A stretch of DNA of 64,000 bases from Paenibacillus odorifer (GTDB lineage: Bacteria > Bacillota > Bacilli > Paenibacillales > Paenibacillaceae), in NCBI RefSeq assembly GCF_000758725.1, contig NZ_CP009428.1, forward strand, positions 5,518,001 to 5,582,000, in the 5' to 3' direction. The notes beneath the pieces are model-generated. The model was given only the letters and a program-made list of their open reading frames with translations, was not told where the DNA came from and did no database searches. Positions 54,169 through 62,725 of this stretch are shown piece after piece. The first letter of the stretch is position 1. Each line of letters starts with the position of its first letter. The translations under genes were made by a program, and so were the position numbers.

Positions 54169-55710
54169 CTAACGAACAAGATCGTGGTTGAAGCCAGATG
54201 AATCCTCATCCAACCCCTGCAGGATTGTATTTACTATAGTAGTTAACAAGTTCAAGGCACCTTGATAACCGATAATCGGATAACGATGCAGATGATGGCG
54301 GTCAAAAACAGGGAAGCCTACACGGATCAAAGGAACGTCGGCATCTTTGGCAGCAAATTTAAGATGAGAGCTTCCAATGGCCAGATCCACAGGATCATCA
54401 ATCAGCAGAGAGCGCATATGCCACAAATCATTTCCGATATGAACCGTTGTTTCTGCTCCGTAGGGACTGGCAGCAAGCAGAGCTTTCGCTTCTTCTTTAA
54501 ATCCGTTTTCCCCATTGGAGCACACAATATGAATAGGCTCTATACCGACTTCCAGACAGAATTCAATCAGGCCGATCAGCAAATCCGGATCGCCAACTAA
54601 AGCCACTCGTTTGCCATGCAGATAAGGGTGGCTATCGAGCAAAGCATCCACTACCCGGCCACGTTCTTCCACAAGCTCAGGCGGAATGGGCAATCCCGTT
54701 AATTCACTGATAGACTCTATTAGCCGATCTGTGGCATGAATGCCCAGCGGAGTCGACATCGCAACGGTCTGTTGTTTCCATGTGCCGCTGATGTATTCCA
54801 ACGTTTTTTTGACAGAATATTTCTGAAGAGAAAGAGTTCCCAACGCATTAGCTGCCTTCGGCACATCTGCCAGCTTCGTTCCCCCATAATAATAGGAATA
54901 TTCTCCTGTAGCCGGGGAATCAAAATTGCCGCTGTGGTCACCAAGGAAGGTGTAGCCTGTATCAAACGCGGCAAGGATTTTTCGAATTTCTGCAAAATTC
55001 CCCGTATAAGGCTCAAACCCTATAATGACATTCAGCTTCTCTCCAGTTCCCTCTCCACTGCCAGGGGTAGCTTCAATCCCAGAGCGGATGAACAAGGTAC
55101 TGAGGATGGACTTTAACATGGAATCGTAACCTGTAATATGTGATCCGGAAAAACTTGGCGTGTTGGCGTAGGGCACTGGAATTTCGTTCGAAATTGCACC
55201 CTTCTGGCGGGCATTGGATATAAAAGCCTGCAGATCATCCCCTATAACCTCAGCCATACATGTAGTGGATACAGCTATCATCTCTGGCTTATAGAGCGCC
55301 ACACTATTTTCAAGACCATCAATAAGATTGTTCATCCCTCCGAACACCGCACCATCTTCTGTCATAGAGGAAGAAACCGCGGGGGTTGGCTCCTTGAAAT
55401 GACGGCTCAAATGACTACGAAAATACGCAGTGCAGCCTTGGGAGCCATGTATAAACGGCAGAGTTTTTTCGAATCCCAGCGCAGCCATCAAGGCTCCTAG
55501 GGGCTGGCATGCTTTATGAGGATTAACTACCAGTGAGGTGCGGGCAAAATTCTTATCCTTATATTCAGACGACTTCGAGTAGGCTAATGCTTCCGCTGTC
55601 TCTTGCTCACTGCAGGGTGCCTCGAATGCTTTTTTCCCTTCACGTTGCTTCACATAGGGTTCAGTTTGAAATAATGTATTGTAATCCGGGATCTCCAGTT
55701 TGTCCTTCAT
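54169..55710 (-). CDS. nifK: Nitrogenase MoFe protein beta subunit
   Basis: The 513-residue subunit shares the P-cluster with NifD. The three cysteine ligands are Cys68 (KACQPLGA), Cys93 (GSQGCTAYF) and Cys151 (STTCMAEVIGDD). The conserved Ser next to the cluster and the RHFKEPTPAVSSSMTEDGAVFGG block are intact. The length is typical. It overlaps the end of nifD by four bases, giving equal production of the two subunits. Confidence 0.98.
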   Translation of the reverse strand: MKDKLEIPDYNTLFQTEPYVKQREGKKAFEAPCSEQETAEALAYSKSSEYKDKNFARTSLVVNPHKACQPLGALMAALGFEKTLPFIHGSQGCTAYFRSHLSRHFKEPTPAVSSSMTEDGAVFGGMNNLIDGLENSVALYKPEMIAVSTTCMAEVIGDDLQAFISNARQKGAISNEIPVPYANTPSFSGSHITGYDSMLKSILSTLFIRSGIEATPGSGEGTGEKLNVIIGFEPYTGNFAEIRKILAAFDTGYTFLGDHSGNFDSPATGEYSYYYGGTKLADVPKAANALGTLSLQKYSVKKTLEYISGTWKQQTVAMSTPLGIHATDRLIESISELTGLPIPPELVEERGRVVDALLDSHPYLHGKRVALVGDPDLLIGLIEFCLEVGIEPIHIVCSNGENGFKEEAKALLAASPYGAETTVHIGNDLWHMRSLLIDDPVDLAIGSSHLKFAAKDADVPLIRVGFPVFDRHHLHRYPIIGYQGALNLLTTIVNTILQGLDEDSSGFNHDLVR

Positions 55711-57170
55711 ACGCCCGCCTCCTTTTTAGGGAGTGATCCTGTTTTCCCTGAATTGATCAAGCTCCACACTGGGCTGTTAATGGTCATGTCCATGTCCTTA
55801 GCAAAAATCTTAAACCCGTCATAGCCATGGTAAGGACCACTATAATCCCAAGAGTGCATTTGCCGGAAAGGAATACCCATCTTGTGATACACATATTTCT
55901 CCTTCACACCCGAGCCCATCAGATCAATATCAAGTCTTTGCGCAAGCTCTTCCAGCTCGTAAGCGGTTGGATCATCGTAGATAATAGTGCCTTCCGGCAG
56001 TTCAGGGAATGTTTTCTCGTAATCATCCTTGTGAGCGAACTCATAACCTGTGCCCACTACCTCCATACCCAGATCCTCATAAGCCCCCAGTGTATGGCGG
56101 GCACGTAATCCGCCTACCAGCAGCATGACCTTTTTACCTTCCAGCCGGGGTTTAAATTTAGAGATAATCGCCTCCATTTGTGGCGTGTATTTAGCGATGA
56201 CTTTCTCGCAATTTTCCTGAATATACTCATCAAACCTTGCGGCGATGGCTCGAAGGCTTTCAGCTGTTTTGGTCGGCCCGAAAAAGTTGTATTCCAGCCA
56301 AGGAATCCCATATGCTTTCTCCATCGTCGTTACCATATAGTTCATGGAGCGATGACAGTGAATCAGATTGAGCTTCGCCTTATGCGCGATCGCCAATTCA
56401 TTGATGGTTCCATCCCCAGACCACTGCGCAATAACACGCAGACCCATTTCCTCCAGTAAAATGCGTGAAGCCCAAGCGTCCCCACCGATGTTATAATCTC
56501 CGATAATATTAATATCGTAAGGACCACATTCCGCAAGCTCCTTCTTCCCCATCAGAAAATCACGGATCGCATCGTTAGCAATATGATGACCCAAGGATTG
56601 GCTAACCCCACGGAATCCTTCACAACGAACGGGAATGATCGGGAGACCTAGCTCGATAGACATTTTTTTGGACACCGCTTCAATATCGTCTCCGATTAGC
56701 CCCACAGGACACTCTGATTGGATCGAAATTCCTTTAGCCAGTGGGAACATTTCTTTAATTTCACGGCAAATGACTTCAAGCTTCTTGTCACCGCCAAATA
56801 CAATATCTGTCTCCTGAAAATCACTCGTCACCTGCATAGCCGTAAAATTATCAATGCCCAGTGTTCCATTGGCATAATTCCGTCTTGTTCCCCAGCTATA
56901 TTGTCCACAACCTACAGGACCATGGCTGATATGCACCATATCCTTGATCGGGCCCCAGACCACGCCCTTCGAACCAGCATAAGCACATCCTCTTTGGGTC
57001 ATAACCCCCGGACGGGACTTCATATTCGATTTGATGGCGCATTTGCCACAGTTTATTAACTCTTCATTATTGATTTCAAAATGCTTCTGACGATCCTTCC
57101 GTGCCTTTTCCGGGTAAACCTCAAGAATCTCTTCGAGCATCTTTTGGTTATCTTCGATATTTAGCCCCAT
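55707..57170 (-). CDS. nifD: Nitrogenase MoFe protein alpha subunit
   Basis: The 487-residue subunit holds FeMo-cofactor, where N2 is reduced. P-cluster ligands are Cys62, Cys88 and Cys154 (QRGCAYAG, PVGCGQYS, SECPVGLIGDD), the same numbers as in Azotobacter. Cofactor ligands are Cys272 (LIHCHRSMNY) and His439 (RQMHSWDYSGPYHG). The catalytic Val-Arg region is consistent with a molybdenum, not vanadium or iron-only, enzyme: no separate delta-subunit gene is present. It is 75 bp downstream of nifH with a strong hairpin between. Confidence 0.98.
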   Translation of the reverse strand: MGLNIEDNQKMLEEILEVYPEKARKDRQKHFEINNEELINCGKCAIKSNMKSRPGVMTQRGCAYAGSKGVVWGPIKDMVHISHGPVGCGQYSWGTRRNYANGTLGIDNFTAMQVTSDFQETDIVFGGDKKLEVICREIKEMFPLAKGISIQSECPVGLIGDDIEAVSKKMSIELGLPIIPVRCEGFRGVSQSLGHHIANDAIRDFLMGKKELAECGPYDINIIGDYNIGGDAWASRILLEEMGLRVIAQWSGDGTINELAIAHKAKLNLIHCHRSMNYMVTTMEKAYGIPWLEYNFFGPTKTAESLRAIAARFDEYIQENCEKVIAKYTPQMEAIISKFKPRLEGKKVMLLVGGLRARHTLGAYEDLGMEVVGTGYEFAHKDDYEKTFPELPEGTIIYDDPTAYELEELAQRLDIDLMGSGVKEKYVYHKMGIPFRQMHSWDYSGPYHGYDGFKIFAKDMDMTINSPVWSLINSGKTGSLPKKEAGV

Positions 57171-57198
57171 TCTGAATCCTCCTCATCCCTTAGAGTGA

Positions 57199-57235
57199 TC
57201 CGGTGAACAGCCGTCTCTCCACTCCTGTTCACCGG
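57199..57235 (-). promoter_or_regulatory. Hairpin between nifH and nifD
   Basis: On the minus strand TCCGGTGAACAG and CTGTTCACCGGA form a perfect 12-bp stem with a 13-nt loop. No T run follows, so it is unlikely to terminate. It probably stabilises or processes the nifH mRNA. Confidence 0.8.
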
Positions 57236-57245
57236 ACGAACCTAA

Positions 57246-58115
57246 TTATTGGCCAGATGCCTTCAGCTTTTTCAGCGCGGTCTCTTCATCCTCAATCACA
57301 CCAAATTCCATGAGTAAATCCTCCAGCTCTTCCATAGAAATCGGGGTCGGGATTGTCATCATATTGTTATTCAGAATCTTTTCTGCCAAAATCTCATATT
57401 CTCTAGCTTGCTGATGATGAGGATTATATTGGGCTACGGTCATTCTTCTCAGCTCTGCATGCTGAACCACATTATTCCGCGGGACAAAATGGATCATTTG
57501 TGTATTCAAACGGCGTGCCAGCTCCATAATGAGCTCATCCTCACGGTCCGTATTACGACTGTTGCAGATCAGACCGCCCAATCTTACGCCACCGCTGTTG
57601 GCATACTTTAGAATTCCGCGCGCAATGTTATTGGCCGCATACATAGCCATCATTTCCCCGGAGCATACGATATAAATTTCCTGTGCTTTATTCTCACGGA
57701 TCGGCATTGCAAATCCACCACATACCACGTCACCAAGTACGTCATAGGATACAAAATCCAATCCTTCATAAGCCCCTTGCTGCTCCAAAAAATTAATCGC
57801 TGTAATAATCCCGCGGCCGGCACAACCCACACCCGGTTCAGGTCCACCGCACTCCACATTAAGAATGTCGCCATATCCCAACTGAACTACATCCTCAAGC
57901 TCCAAATCCTCAACCGTTCCTCTTTCAGCTGCCAATTGGAGCACTGAATTCTGAGCTTTGGTGTTCAGAATCAACCGTGTGGAGTCCGCTTTAGGATCAC
58001 AGCCTACGATCATTGTTTTTTGACCAAATTTAGTGGCGAGCTGCGCCAAAGTGTTCTGCGAAGTTGTGGATTTACCGATACCGCCCTTACCGTAAAAAGC
58101 AATTTGTCTCATCAT
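57246..58115 (-). CDS. nifH: Nitrogenase Fe protein (dinitrogenase reductase)
   Basis: The 289-residue protein transfers electrons to NifDK with ATP hydrolysis. The P-loop is GKGGIGKS (residues 9-16); the bridging 4Fe-4S cluster ligands are Cys98 and Cys132 (GVGCAGRG, DVVCGGFA), and Arg101 is the site modified by DraT in some bacteria. Start is one of two adjacent ATG codons, three bases after the nifB stop. NifH is also needed for cofactor maturation. Confidence 0.98.
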   Translation of the reverse strand: MMRQIAFYGKGGIGKSTTSQNTLAQLATKFGQKTMIVGCDPKADSTRLILNTKAQNSVLQLAAERGTVEDLELEDVVQLGYGDILNVECGGPEPGVGCAGRGIITAINFLEQQGAYEGLDFVSYDVLGDVVCGGFAMPIRENKAQEIYIVCSGEMMAMYAANNIARGILKYANSGGVRLGGLICNSRNTDREDELIMELARRLNTQMIHFVPRNNVVQHAELRRMTVAQYNPHHQQAREYEILAEKILNNNMMTIPTPISMEELEDLLMEFGVIEDEETALKKLKASGQ

Positions 58116-58118
58116 TCA

Positions 58119-59495
58119 TCATCCCTTCGAAATCGATATATTTTCAAAATAAGAGCTGATCTTCACACTTTCGAGAATCACATCCTGTATTTCACCTTTA
58201 CGCACCAGAGGCAATACCCCGGCTTTATTTAAGCTGGCGCGAGGGACATCGCCAATACCAGAGCAGAGCAATATTTGACAGTCCTGTAATATAGAAATAA
58301 TTTCTTGTAGCGTGGTATTCTTATCCCCATTACAATCCGCTTTACCGTGGCAATAGGCCTGAATCTTTCGGACACCTAGCAGCTTCACGCTTACTCCATC
58401 TGTTTCATAAACCATGAACTCTGTCGCGTGGCCAAAATGTTGATTGACCTTATCCCCACCACGTGTAGCAACAGCGACTTTGGTGGTGTGCTGCCCTTGC
58501 TGGAAAGAGTTCTGCCTTAGCTCTTTGGCTTTGACACGCTGACGGATTTTGGCATCGAGTTCACGTTGAAAGAGCGCTCTAGCTTGCTCATTTATAACTG
58601 GATTTGCATCCATCTTTTCTAATATAAAATCCTGATTACGATCCTGACCTAGCAGCCCAATGGCATCAGCACGGCATTGCCGACAATGGCGCATGACCTT
58701 CATCCCTTCGCGCCCAAGCACTTCCTGCAGGTTGTGCAGTTCTTTAGGGCGCGGCGCCTTGCGCCCATCCCGTTCATACTGACTTCCCGGTGCGATAATT
58801 AAAGGCGTCACATTATGCAGAGTTGCCCCGAGCGCTTTAACTGTTCGCGATACTTCAGGGAGATGATGATCATTGACCCCTGGAATCATAACGGAATTAA
58901 CTTTAACAAGAATACCTTGCTGTGCCAGCAGCTCCAAACCTTGAAGCTGGCGGCTGATCAGCAGCTCCGCTGCTTCTTGTCCTTCGTACCGGACCCCTTC
59001 GTCAACAACCCATGGATAAATTTCACGGCCCACATTGGGATCAATGGCATTGATGGTGATCGTGACATGACGGATACCTAGCGCTAGTATGGCGTCTACA
59101 TGCCTGTAAAGGGTCAATCCATTAGTACTCAGGCAAAGGGTAACATCAGGGATCTGCCGCTTGACTCGTTCGAACGTGTCAAAGGTTCGTTCTGGATTCG
59201 CCAGCGGATCACCCGGACCTGCAATCCCAACTACCGACAGTTGCATCAGCTGTGCGGCTACACCTTTCACTTTTCTTTCAGCTTGCTCTGGAGTTAGCAC
59301 TTCACTAACTACACCAGGCCTGCTTTCATTCACACAATCGAATTTTCGGTTGCAGTAATTACATTGGATGTTACAGGCGGGAGCAACCGGGATGTGCATC
59401 CTAGCAAAAAAACGATGAGCTTCCTCGCTGTAGCAGGGATGGCGGCTGAGCTCCTCCTCTGCTTCAATGGATAACCTCGATGACGTCTGCGGCAT
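58119..59495 (-). CDS. nifB: Nitrogenase cofactor biosynthesis radical-SAM protein
   Basis: The 458-residue enzyme makes NifB-co, the 8Fe-9S-C precursor of FeMo-cofactor. The radical SAM cysteines are Cys41, Cys45 and Cys48 (PACNIQCNYCNRKF), and the accessory PGVxxEVLTPEQA region follows. Residues from about 345 form a NifX-like carrier domain (KVAVATRGGDKVNQHFGH), the fused two-domain form. AGGAGGTG precedes ATG 59495. It is the first gene of the operon. Confidence 0.98.
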   Translation of the reverse strand: MPQTSSRLSIEAEEELSRHPCYSEEAHRFFARMHIPVAPACNIQCNYCNRKFDCVNESRPGVVSEVLTPEQAERKVKGVAAQLMQLSVVGIAGPGDPLANPERTFDTFERVKRQIPDVTLCLSTNGLTLYRHVDAILALGIRHVTITINAIDPNVGREIYPWVVDEGVRYEGQEAAELLISRQLQGLELLAQQGILVKVNSVMIPGVNDHHLPEVSRTVKALGATLHNVTPLIIAPGSQYERDGRKAPRPKELHNLQEVLGREGMKVMRHCRQCRADAIGLLGQDRNQDFILEKMDANPVINEQARALFQRELDAKIRQRVKAKELRQNSFQQGQHTTKVAVATRGGDKVNQHFGHATEFMVYETDGVSVKLLGVRKIQAYCHGKADCNGDKNTTLQEIISILQDCQILLCSGIGDVPRASLNKAGVLPLVRKGEIQDVILESVKISSYFENISISKG

Positions 59496-59576
59496 TTCCC
59501 CACCTCCTAAAAGTTTTATGCAACATGAACTTCTAGTACTTCTTCGCAGTAAAACTCACTTCAACAGAACAACTGA

Positions 59577-59593
59577 TGTAATTTTAGTTAACA
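59577..59593. promoter_or_regulatory. GlnR-binding site, downstream (perfect match)
   Basis: TGTAATTTTAGTTAACA fits the GlnR/TnrA consensus TGTNA-N7-TNACA at every fixed position. It lies about 25-41 bp downstream of the predicted nif start site, the position of the repressing site described for nif promoters in Paenibacillus. Confidence 0.82.
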
Positions 59594-59624
59594 CAAACCA
59601 TGTTCGATTGCTTTGATTAGTTTC

Positions 59625-59653
59625 ATCATATTTTCATCAACCTACATCGTCAA
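59625..59653 (-). promoter_or_regulatory. Vegetative promoter of the nif operon
   Basis: On the minus strand TTGACG (59653-59648) and TATGAT (59630-59625) are separated by exactly 17 bp. The start site should be near 59618, about 120 bp before nifB. This is a sigma-A-type promoter, as in other Paenibacillus nif operons, and not a sigma-54 promoter. Confidence 0.8.
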
Positions 59654-59712
59654 TCGAGTTTTTCCTTTTTAAGTCCTGTTTTTCCTTATGTTTGCAGTTT
59701 CGTCATATTAAA

Positions 59713-59729
59713 TGTTAGTTTATATAACC
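59713..59729. promoter_or_regulatory. GlnR-binding site, upstream (one mismatch)
   Basis: TGTTAGTTTATATAACC matches TGTNA-N7-TNACA except for the last base. It is centred about 70 bp upstream of the -35 box, where GlnR acts as an activator in the Paenibacillus model. Confidence 0.6.
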
Positions 59730-59852
59730 TAAATGTATCATGTTTCCGTTTCCATTTTTATTCAATCTCTGTTGATTTCCGTCATCATGTCATGTTTCTG
59801 GCCATTTTAATGATTCTTAAAAGATAGAATCCATTTATTTCTGCAACTTTTA

Positions 59853-59881
59853 TTGACAATGACTTTCATCTCGTATATGAT
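59853..59881 (+). promoter_or_regulatory. Promoter of the riboswitch-TerC gene
   Basis: TTGACA and TATGAT are separated by 17 bp, nearly the full vegetative consensus. The start site would be near 59888. Confidence 0.8.
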
Positions 59882-59930
59882 CTCTTTAGGCAAGAACACA
59901 TTGAATAATCTTAAAAATTTAATATATCCC

Positions 59931-60082
59931 GTAAAGGGGAGTAGCTGTTAAATAAAGTCGTCAATACGAGAATATGAGGATATTCTCCGGCTTTATTGGC
60001 AATTCACATTGTTAGCGAGACCTTTACCAATCAGGTTAGACCTTTATTCCAAAGGCTAATCTGTTTGGTAAAGGTCTTTTTT
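59931..60082 (+). ncRNA. yybP-ykoY (manganese) riboswitch with terminator
   Basis: The two hallmark stretches are present: GTAAAGGGGAGTAGC at 59931-59945 and GCGAGACCTTTACC at 60015-60028, which pair through GTAAAGG/CCTTTAC. The second stretch can alternatively pair with TTGGTAAAGGTC (60065-60076), giving a terminator followed by TTTTTT. Mn2+ binding should therefore favour read-through into the TerC gene. Confidence 0.9.
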
Positions 60083-60157
60083 ATATAAATTTGGTTAAAA
60101 TGGTAGGGTAGATATCTTTTGGTAGATATTTGCATTCAAAAAGGGAGGACAACAGTA

Positions 60158-60985
60158 ATGGATTGGGGATTATTATTAGAGTACGGTTGGGTATTGCTTG
60201 TTCTGGTAGCACTAGAGGGACTACTCGCCGCAGATAACGCATTGGTATTGGCAATTATGGTTAAGCACCTTCCTGATGAGGAAAGAAAAAAAGCGCTGTT
60301 TTACGGATTAGCGGGGGCCTTCGTGTTCCGATTCGGTTCGCTATTTGTCATCTCCTATCTGGTCGATATCTGGCAAGTACAAGCCATCGGCGCGATTTAT
60401 TTATTATTTATCGCGGGTAATCATATTTTCCGAAAACTGTTGTTTAAGAAGCCCGTCACAGATGAAGCTGCTGAAAGCGGCACTGACGGTGCGGTCAATA
60501 AAAAGAAATCCAGCTTTTGGTTTACTGTTCTGAAGGTAGAAGTCGCTGACATCGCCTTCGCGGTCGATTCCATCCTAGCCGCAGTTGCACTCGCGGTTGC
60601 TCTTCCTGCAAGTGGTCTTCCAAAAATCGGAGGCCTCGATGGCGGACAATTCCTCGTCATCTTTGCCGGTGGATTTATCGGTCTGGTCATTATGCGTTTC
60701 GCAGCTTCCTTCTTCGTTAAGCTGCTGCATTCCCGTCCAGGACTTGAAATTGCAGCCTTCTTTATCGTAGGTTGGGTGGGTGTTAAGCTGTCAGTCATTA
60801 CATTGGCGCACCCTTCACTTGGTGTTCTGTCCGAAGATTTCGCTCATAGTACCTGGTGGAAAGCCACCTTCTACGTTGTGCTCGTACTCATCGCTGTAAT
60901 CGGCTGGTTTATGAGTAGCCACAAGGTTGAAGAGAATGTTGGCGAGAATCCGGTTAGAGAAGTAGACAAACAACTCGGTAAATAA
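60158..60985 (+). CDS. TerC-family membrane protein (YkoY-like, probable Mn2+ exporter)
   Basis: About 275 residues with seven or more membrane segments. The family acidic motifs LEGLLAADNALVLAIMVKHLP and KVEVADIAFAVDSILAAVALA contain the Asp residues thought to bind metal. ATG 60158 follows GGGAGGA; the longer frame to 60119 starts inside the leader. The manganese riboswitch ahead supports a role in metal export, either of cytoplasmic Mn2+ or in loading of secreted enzymes. It is divergent from nifB and has its own terminator. Confidence 0.94.
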   Translation: MDWGLLLEYGWVLLVLVALEGLLAADNALVLAIMVKHLPDEERKKALFYGLAGAFVFRFGSLFVISYLVDIWQVQAIGAIYLLFIAGNHIFRKLLFKKPVTDEAAESGTDGAVNKKKSSFWFTVLKVEVADIAFAVDSILAAVALAVALPASGLPKIGGLDGGQFLVIFAGGFIGLVIMRFAASFFVKLLHSRPGLEIAAFFIVGWVGVKLSVITLAHPSLGVLSEDFAHSTWWKATFYVVLVLIAVIGWFMSSHKVEENVGENPVREVDKQLGK

Positions 60986-61004
60986 TCGTTAAAATACAGC
61001 CACA

Positions 61005-61063
61005 AACAATACCCCGTAAGATGCACCTTCTGAACAGGTGTACGTCTTTCGGGGTATTGTTAT
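61005..61063. terminator. Bidirectional terminator between the TerC and response-regulator genes
   Basis: AACAATACCCCG (61005-61016) pairs perfectly with CGGGGTATTGTT (61050-61061), with further pairing inside (AGATGCACCT with AGGTGTACGTCT). Confidence 0.85.
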
Positions 61064-62725
61064 TTATCCTCGTTTTTGCTCTCGATATTCCTGCGGCGTA
61101 CAGCCAACGGTTTTTTTGAAGAATCGAAAAAAATAGTGCTGATCACTAAACCCGAGCTGGCCGGAGATCTCGTGCATTTTTAGAGCAGTTCCAAGCAACA
61201 GCTCCTTACTCAGCTCCACTTTTTTCTCCAGAATATAATCAGAAATCCCCTTCCCTGTCGTTCTTTTATACCAGCGTGACAGATAGGACGGATTAAGTGA
61301 GACTTCCTGCGCAATCCGGGTTAAGGACAAATCATCGGCCAGATGGGATTTAATATATTGGTGGATCATGGACAGGATATTCGATTCATCATGTTTATAG
61401 GTAGCGCTTCTGTTCGAGATAATCCATTCAAAAAACGTGTGATAAAAAGAGATGACGTCCGACCAGTGTGTATTGATATTAAAATATAACATACGTGATA
61501 AATTCATACCGCTATGGGCTTTTTCCGTTAAACCTAACTCTTGTAAAGTCTGCAGCAGGGTGTTACTGATCCCAGACATTAATCTTAATCTCAAAAAAGG
61601 ATCCTCCGGCCCACCTTCCCCCGAGAGCTCCACCCATTTGCGAAAAGATGTGCCCCAATCGAGATCACCTTCAAGCAGCCGTTGTTTTAAATAGTCGAGC
61701 AGTAGTTCTGCTGTTGCATTTCGATTATGCATAGAACCTGGACTTGGGCTCACTTCCTTGGTATTTATCCTCAGCAGCTTTTCCATCCCAAGTCCGGGGC
61801 TATCAAAAATGGCTAATCGTAAACGGTTCAAGGCATAGTTCAGCTCATGCCAATGCACTTCCTGATCACTGGCGATGATAGACACAGATAGTTGCAGACA
61901 TTTGCCACAGGCTTGCTGAACGGATTCCATTGTTCCGTGGACGAAGCGCAGCGTTTTTAACCAGAGCTCTTCTTCCTTGATTGAGGATACACTTTCACTT
62001 TTAGGCTGAACAAAACAAGCTATCGTCCCCGGATCCAGATCCACAGCCTTAACTTCAACCTTGTCGCTGAGCAGCTCCTCCGCAATATTGGCTACCGCAT
62101 AACGAATTAAACTCCGGTCTGAAGCCGTTTCATAATTTCGCCAAGCCTCCATCCGCAGAATAATAGGCAGGACGGATCCATCCGCGTTGAACGGGAGCTG
62201 AATGGCATCGAATTCAACCTGCAAGCTCTGCCGGTCTATCCGTTCGGTGCGTCTTAGAATATCGTGTAATAACTGCTGCTGTAACTGGGGCAGCGCGCGC
62301 GGGAGCTTGTCGCGAAGCCACTGGCTTTTATAGAAATAATCCTCTTCTGAAGATATTTTCTCCAAAGTCAGCTCCACAGCGGCACGAATTTTATCCATCC
62401 CCTCTGTCTTCAATAAATAGTCAACTACACATGGATTTCGGATCGCCTGATGGGCAAAATCGAATTCATTATGTCCTGTCAGCAGAATTACTTTACAACG
62501 TGGCCAGCGGTCGACAATTTCCTGAATTAACGCCATCCCATCCATACCTGGCATACAGATGTCACTAAGCACAATATCTATTTTTACGGTATTAAGCCAG
62601 TCTATGGCATGATCCGCTGAATGAACCTTTATGATCTCCAAATCTTTAAAATCTGCCTTTACAAAAAATTCGTACAGCCCATCCAAAATATTAGGCTCAT
62701 CATCAACTATCATCATTCGTTGCAT
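61064..62725 (-). CDS. YesN-type response regulator with AraC DNA-binding domain
   Basis: The 553-residue regulator has a receiver domain (residues 1-125; phosphoacceptor in DIVLSDICMPGMDG) and a divergent central region. The C-terminal AraC domain (residues 450-553) includes LTRIAQEVSLNPSYLSRWYKRTTG and ISGQLGFSDQHYFFRFFKKTVGCTPQEY. The start ATG follows AAAGGGG and overlaps the kinase gene by 23 bases. Its target genes are outside this window, presumably to the right. Confidence 0.93.
   Translation of the reverse strand: MQRMMIVDDEPNILDGLYEFFVKADFKDLEIIKVHSADHAIDWLNTVKIDIVLSDICMPGMDGMALIQEIVDRWPRCKVILLTGHNEFDFAHQAIRNPCVVDYLLKTEGMDKIRAAVELTLEKISSEEDYFYKSQWLRDKLPRALPQLQQQLLHDILRRTERIDRQSLQVEFDAIQLPFNADGSVLPIILRMEAWRNYETASDRSLIRYAVANIAEELLSDKVEVKAVDLDPGTIACFVQPKSESVSSIKEEELWLKTLRFVHGTMESVQQACGKCLQLSVSIIASDQEVHWHELNYALNRLRLAIFDSPGLGMEKLLRINTKEVSPSPGSMHNRNATAELLLDYLKQRLLEGDLDWGTSFRKWVELSGEGGPEDPFLRLRLMSGISNTLLQTLQELGLTEKAHSGMNLSRMLYFNINTHWSDVISFYHTFFEWIISNRSATYKHDESNILSMIHQYIKSHLADDLSLTRIAQEVSLNPSYLSRWYKRTTGKGISDYILEKKVELSKELLLGTALKMHEISGQLGFSDQHYFFRFFKKTVGCTPQEYREQKRG

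Noticed and set aside
59496..59900. Sigma-54 (-24/-12) nif promoter with NifA site
   Set aside because: No GG-N10-GC element or NifA box was found near nifB. A good 17-bp-spaced vegetative promoter with GlnR sites is present instead.
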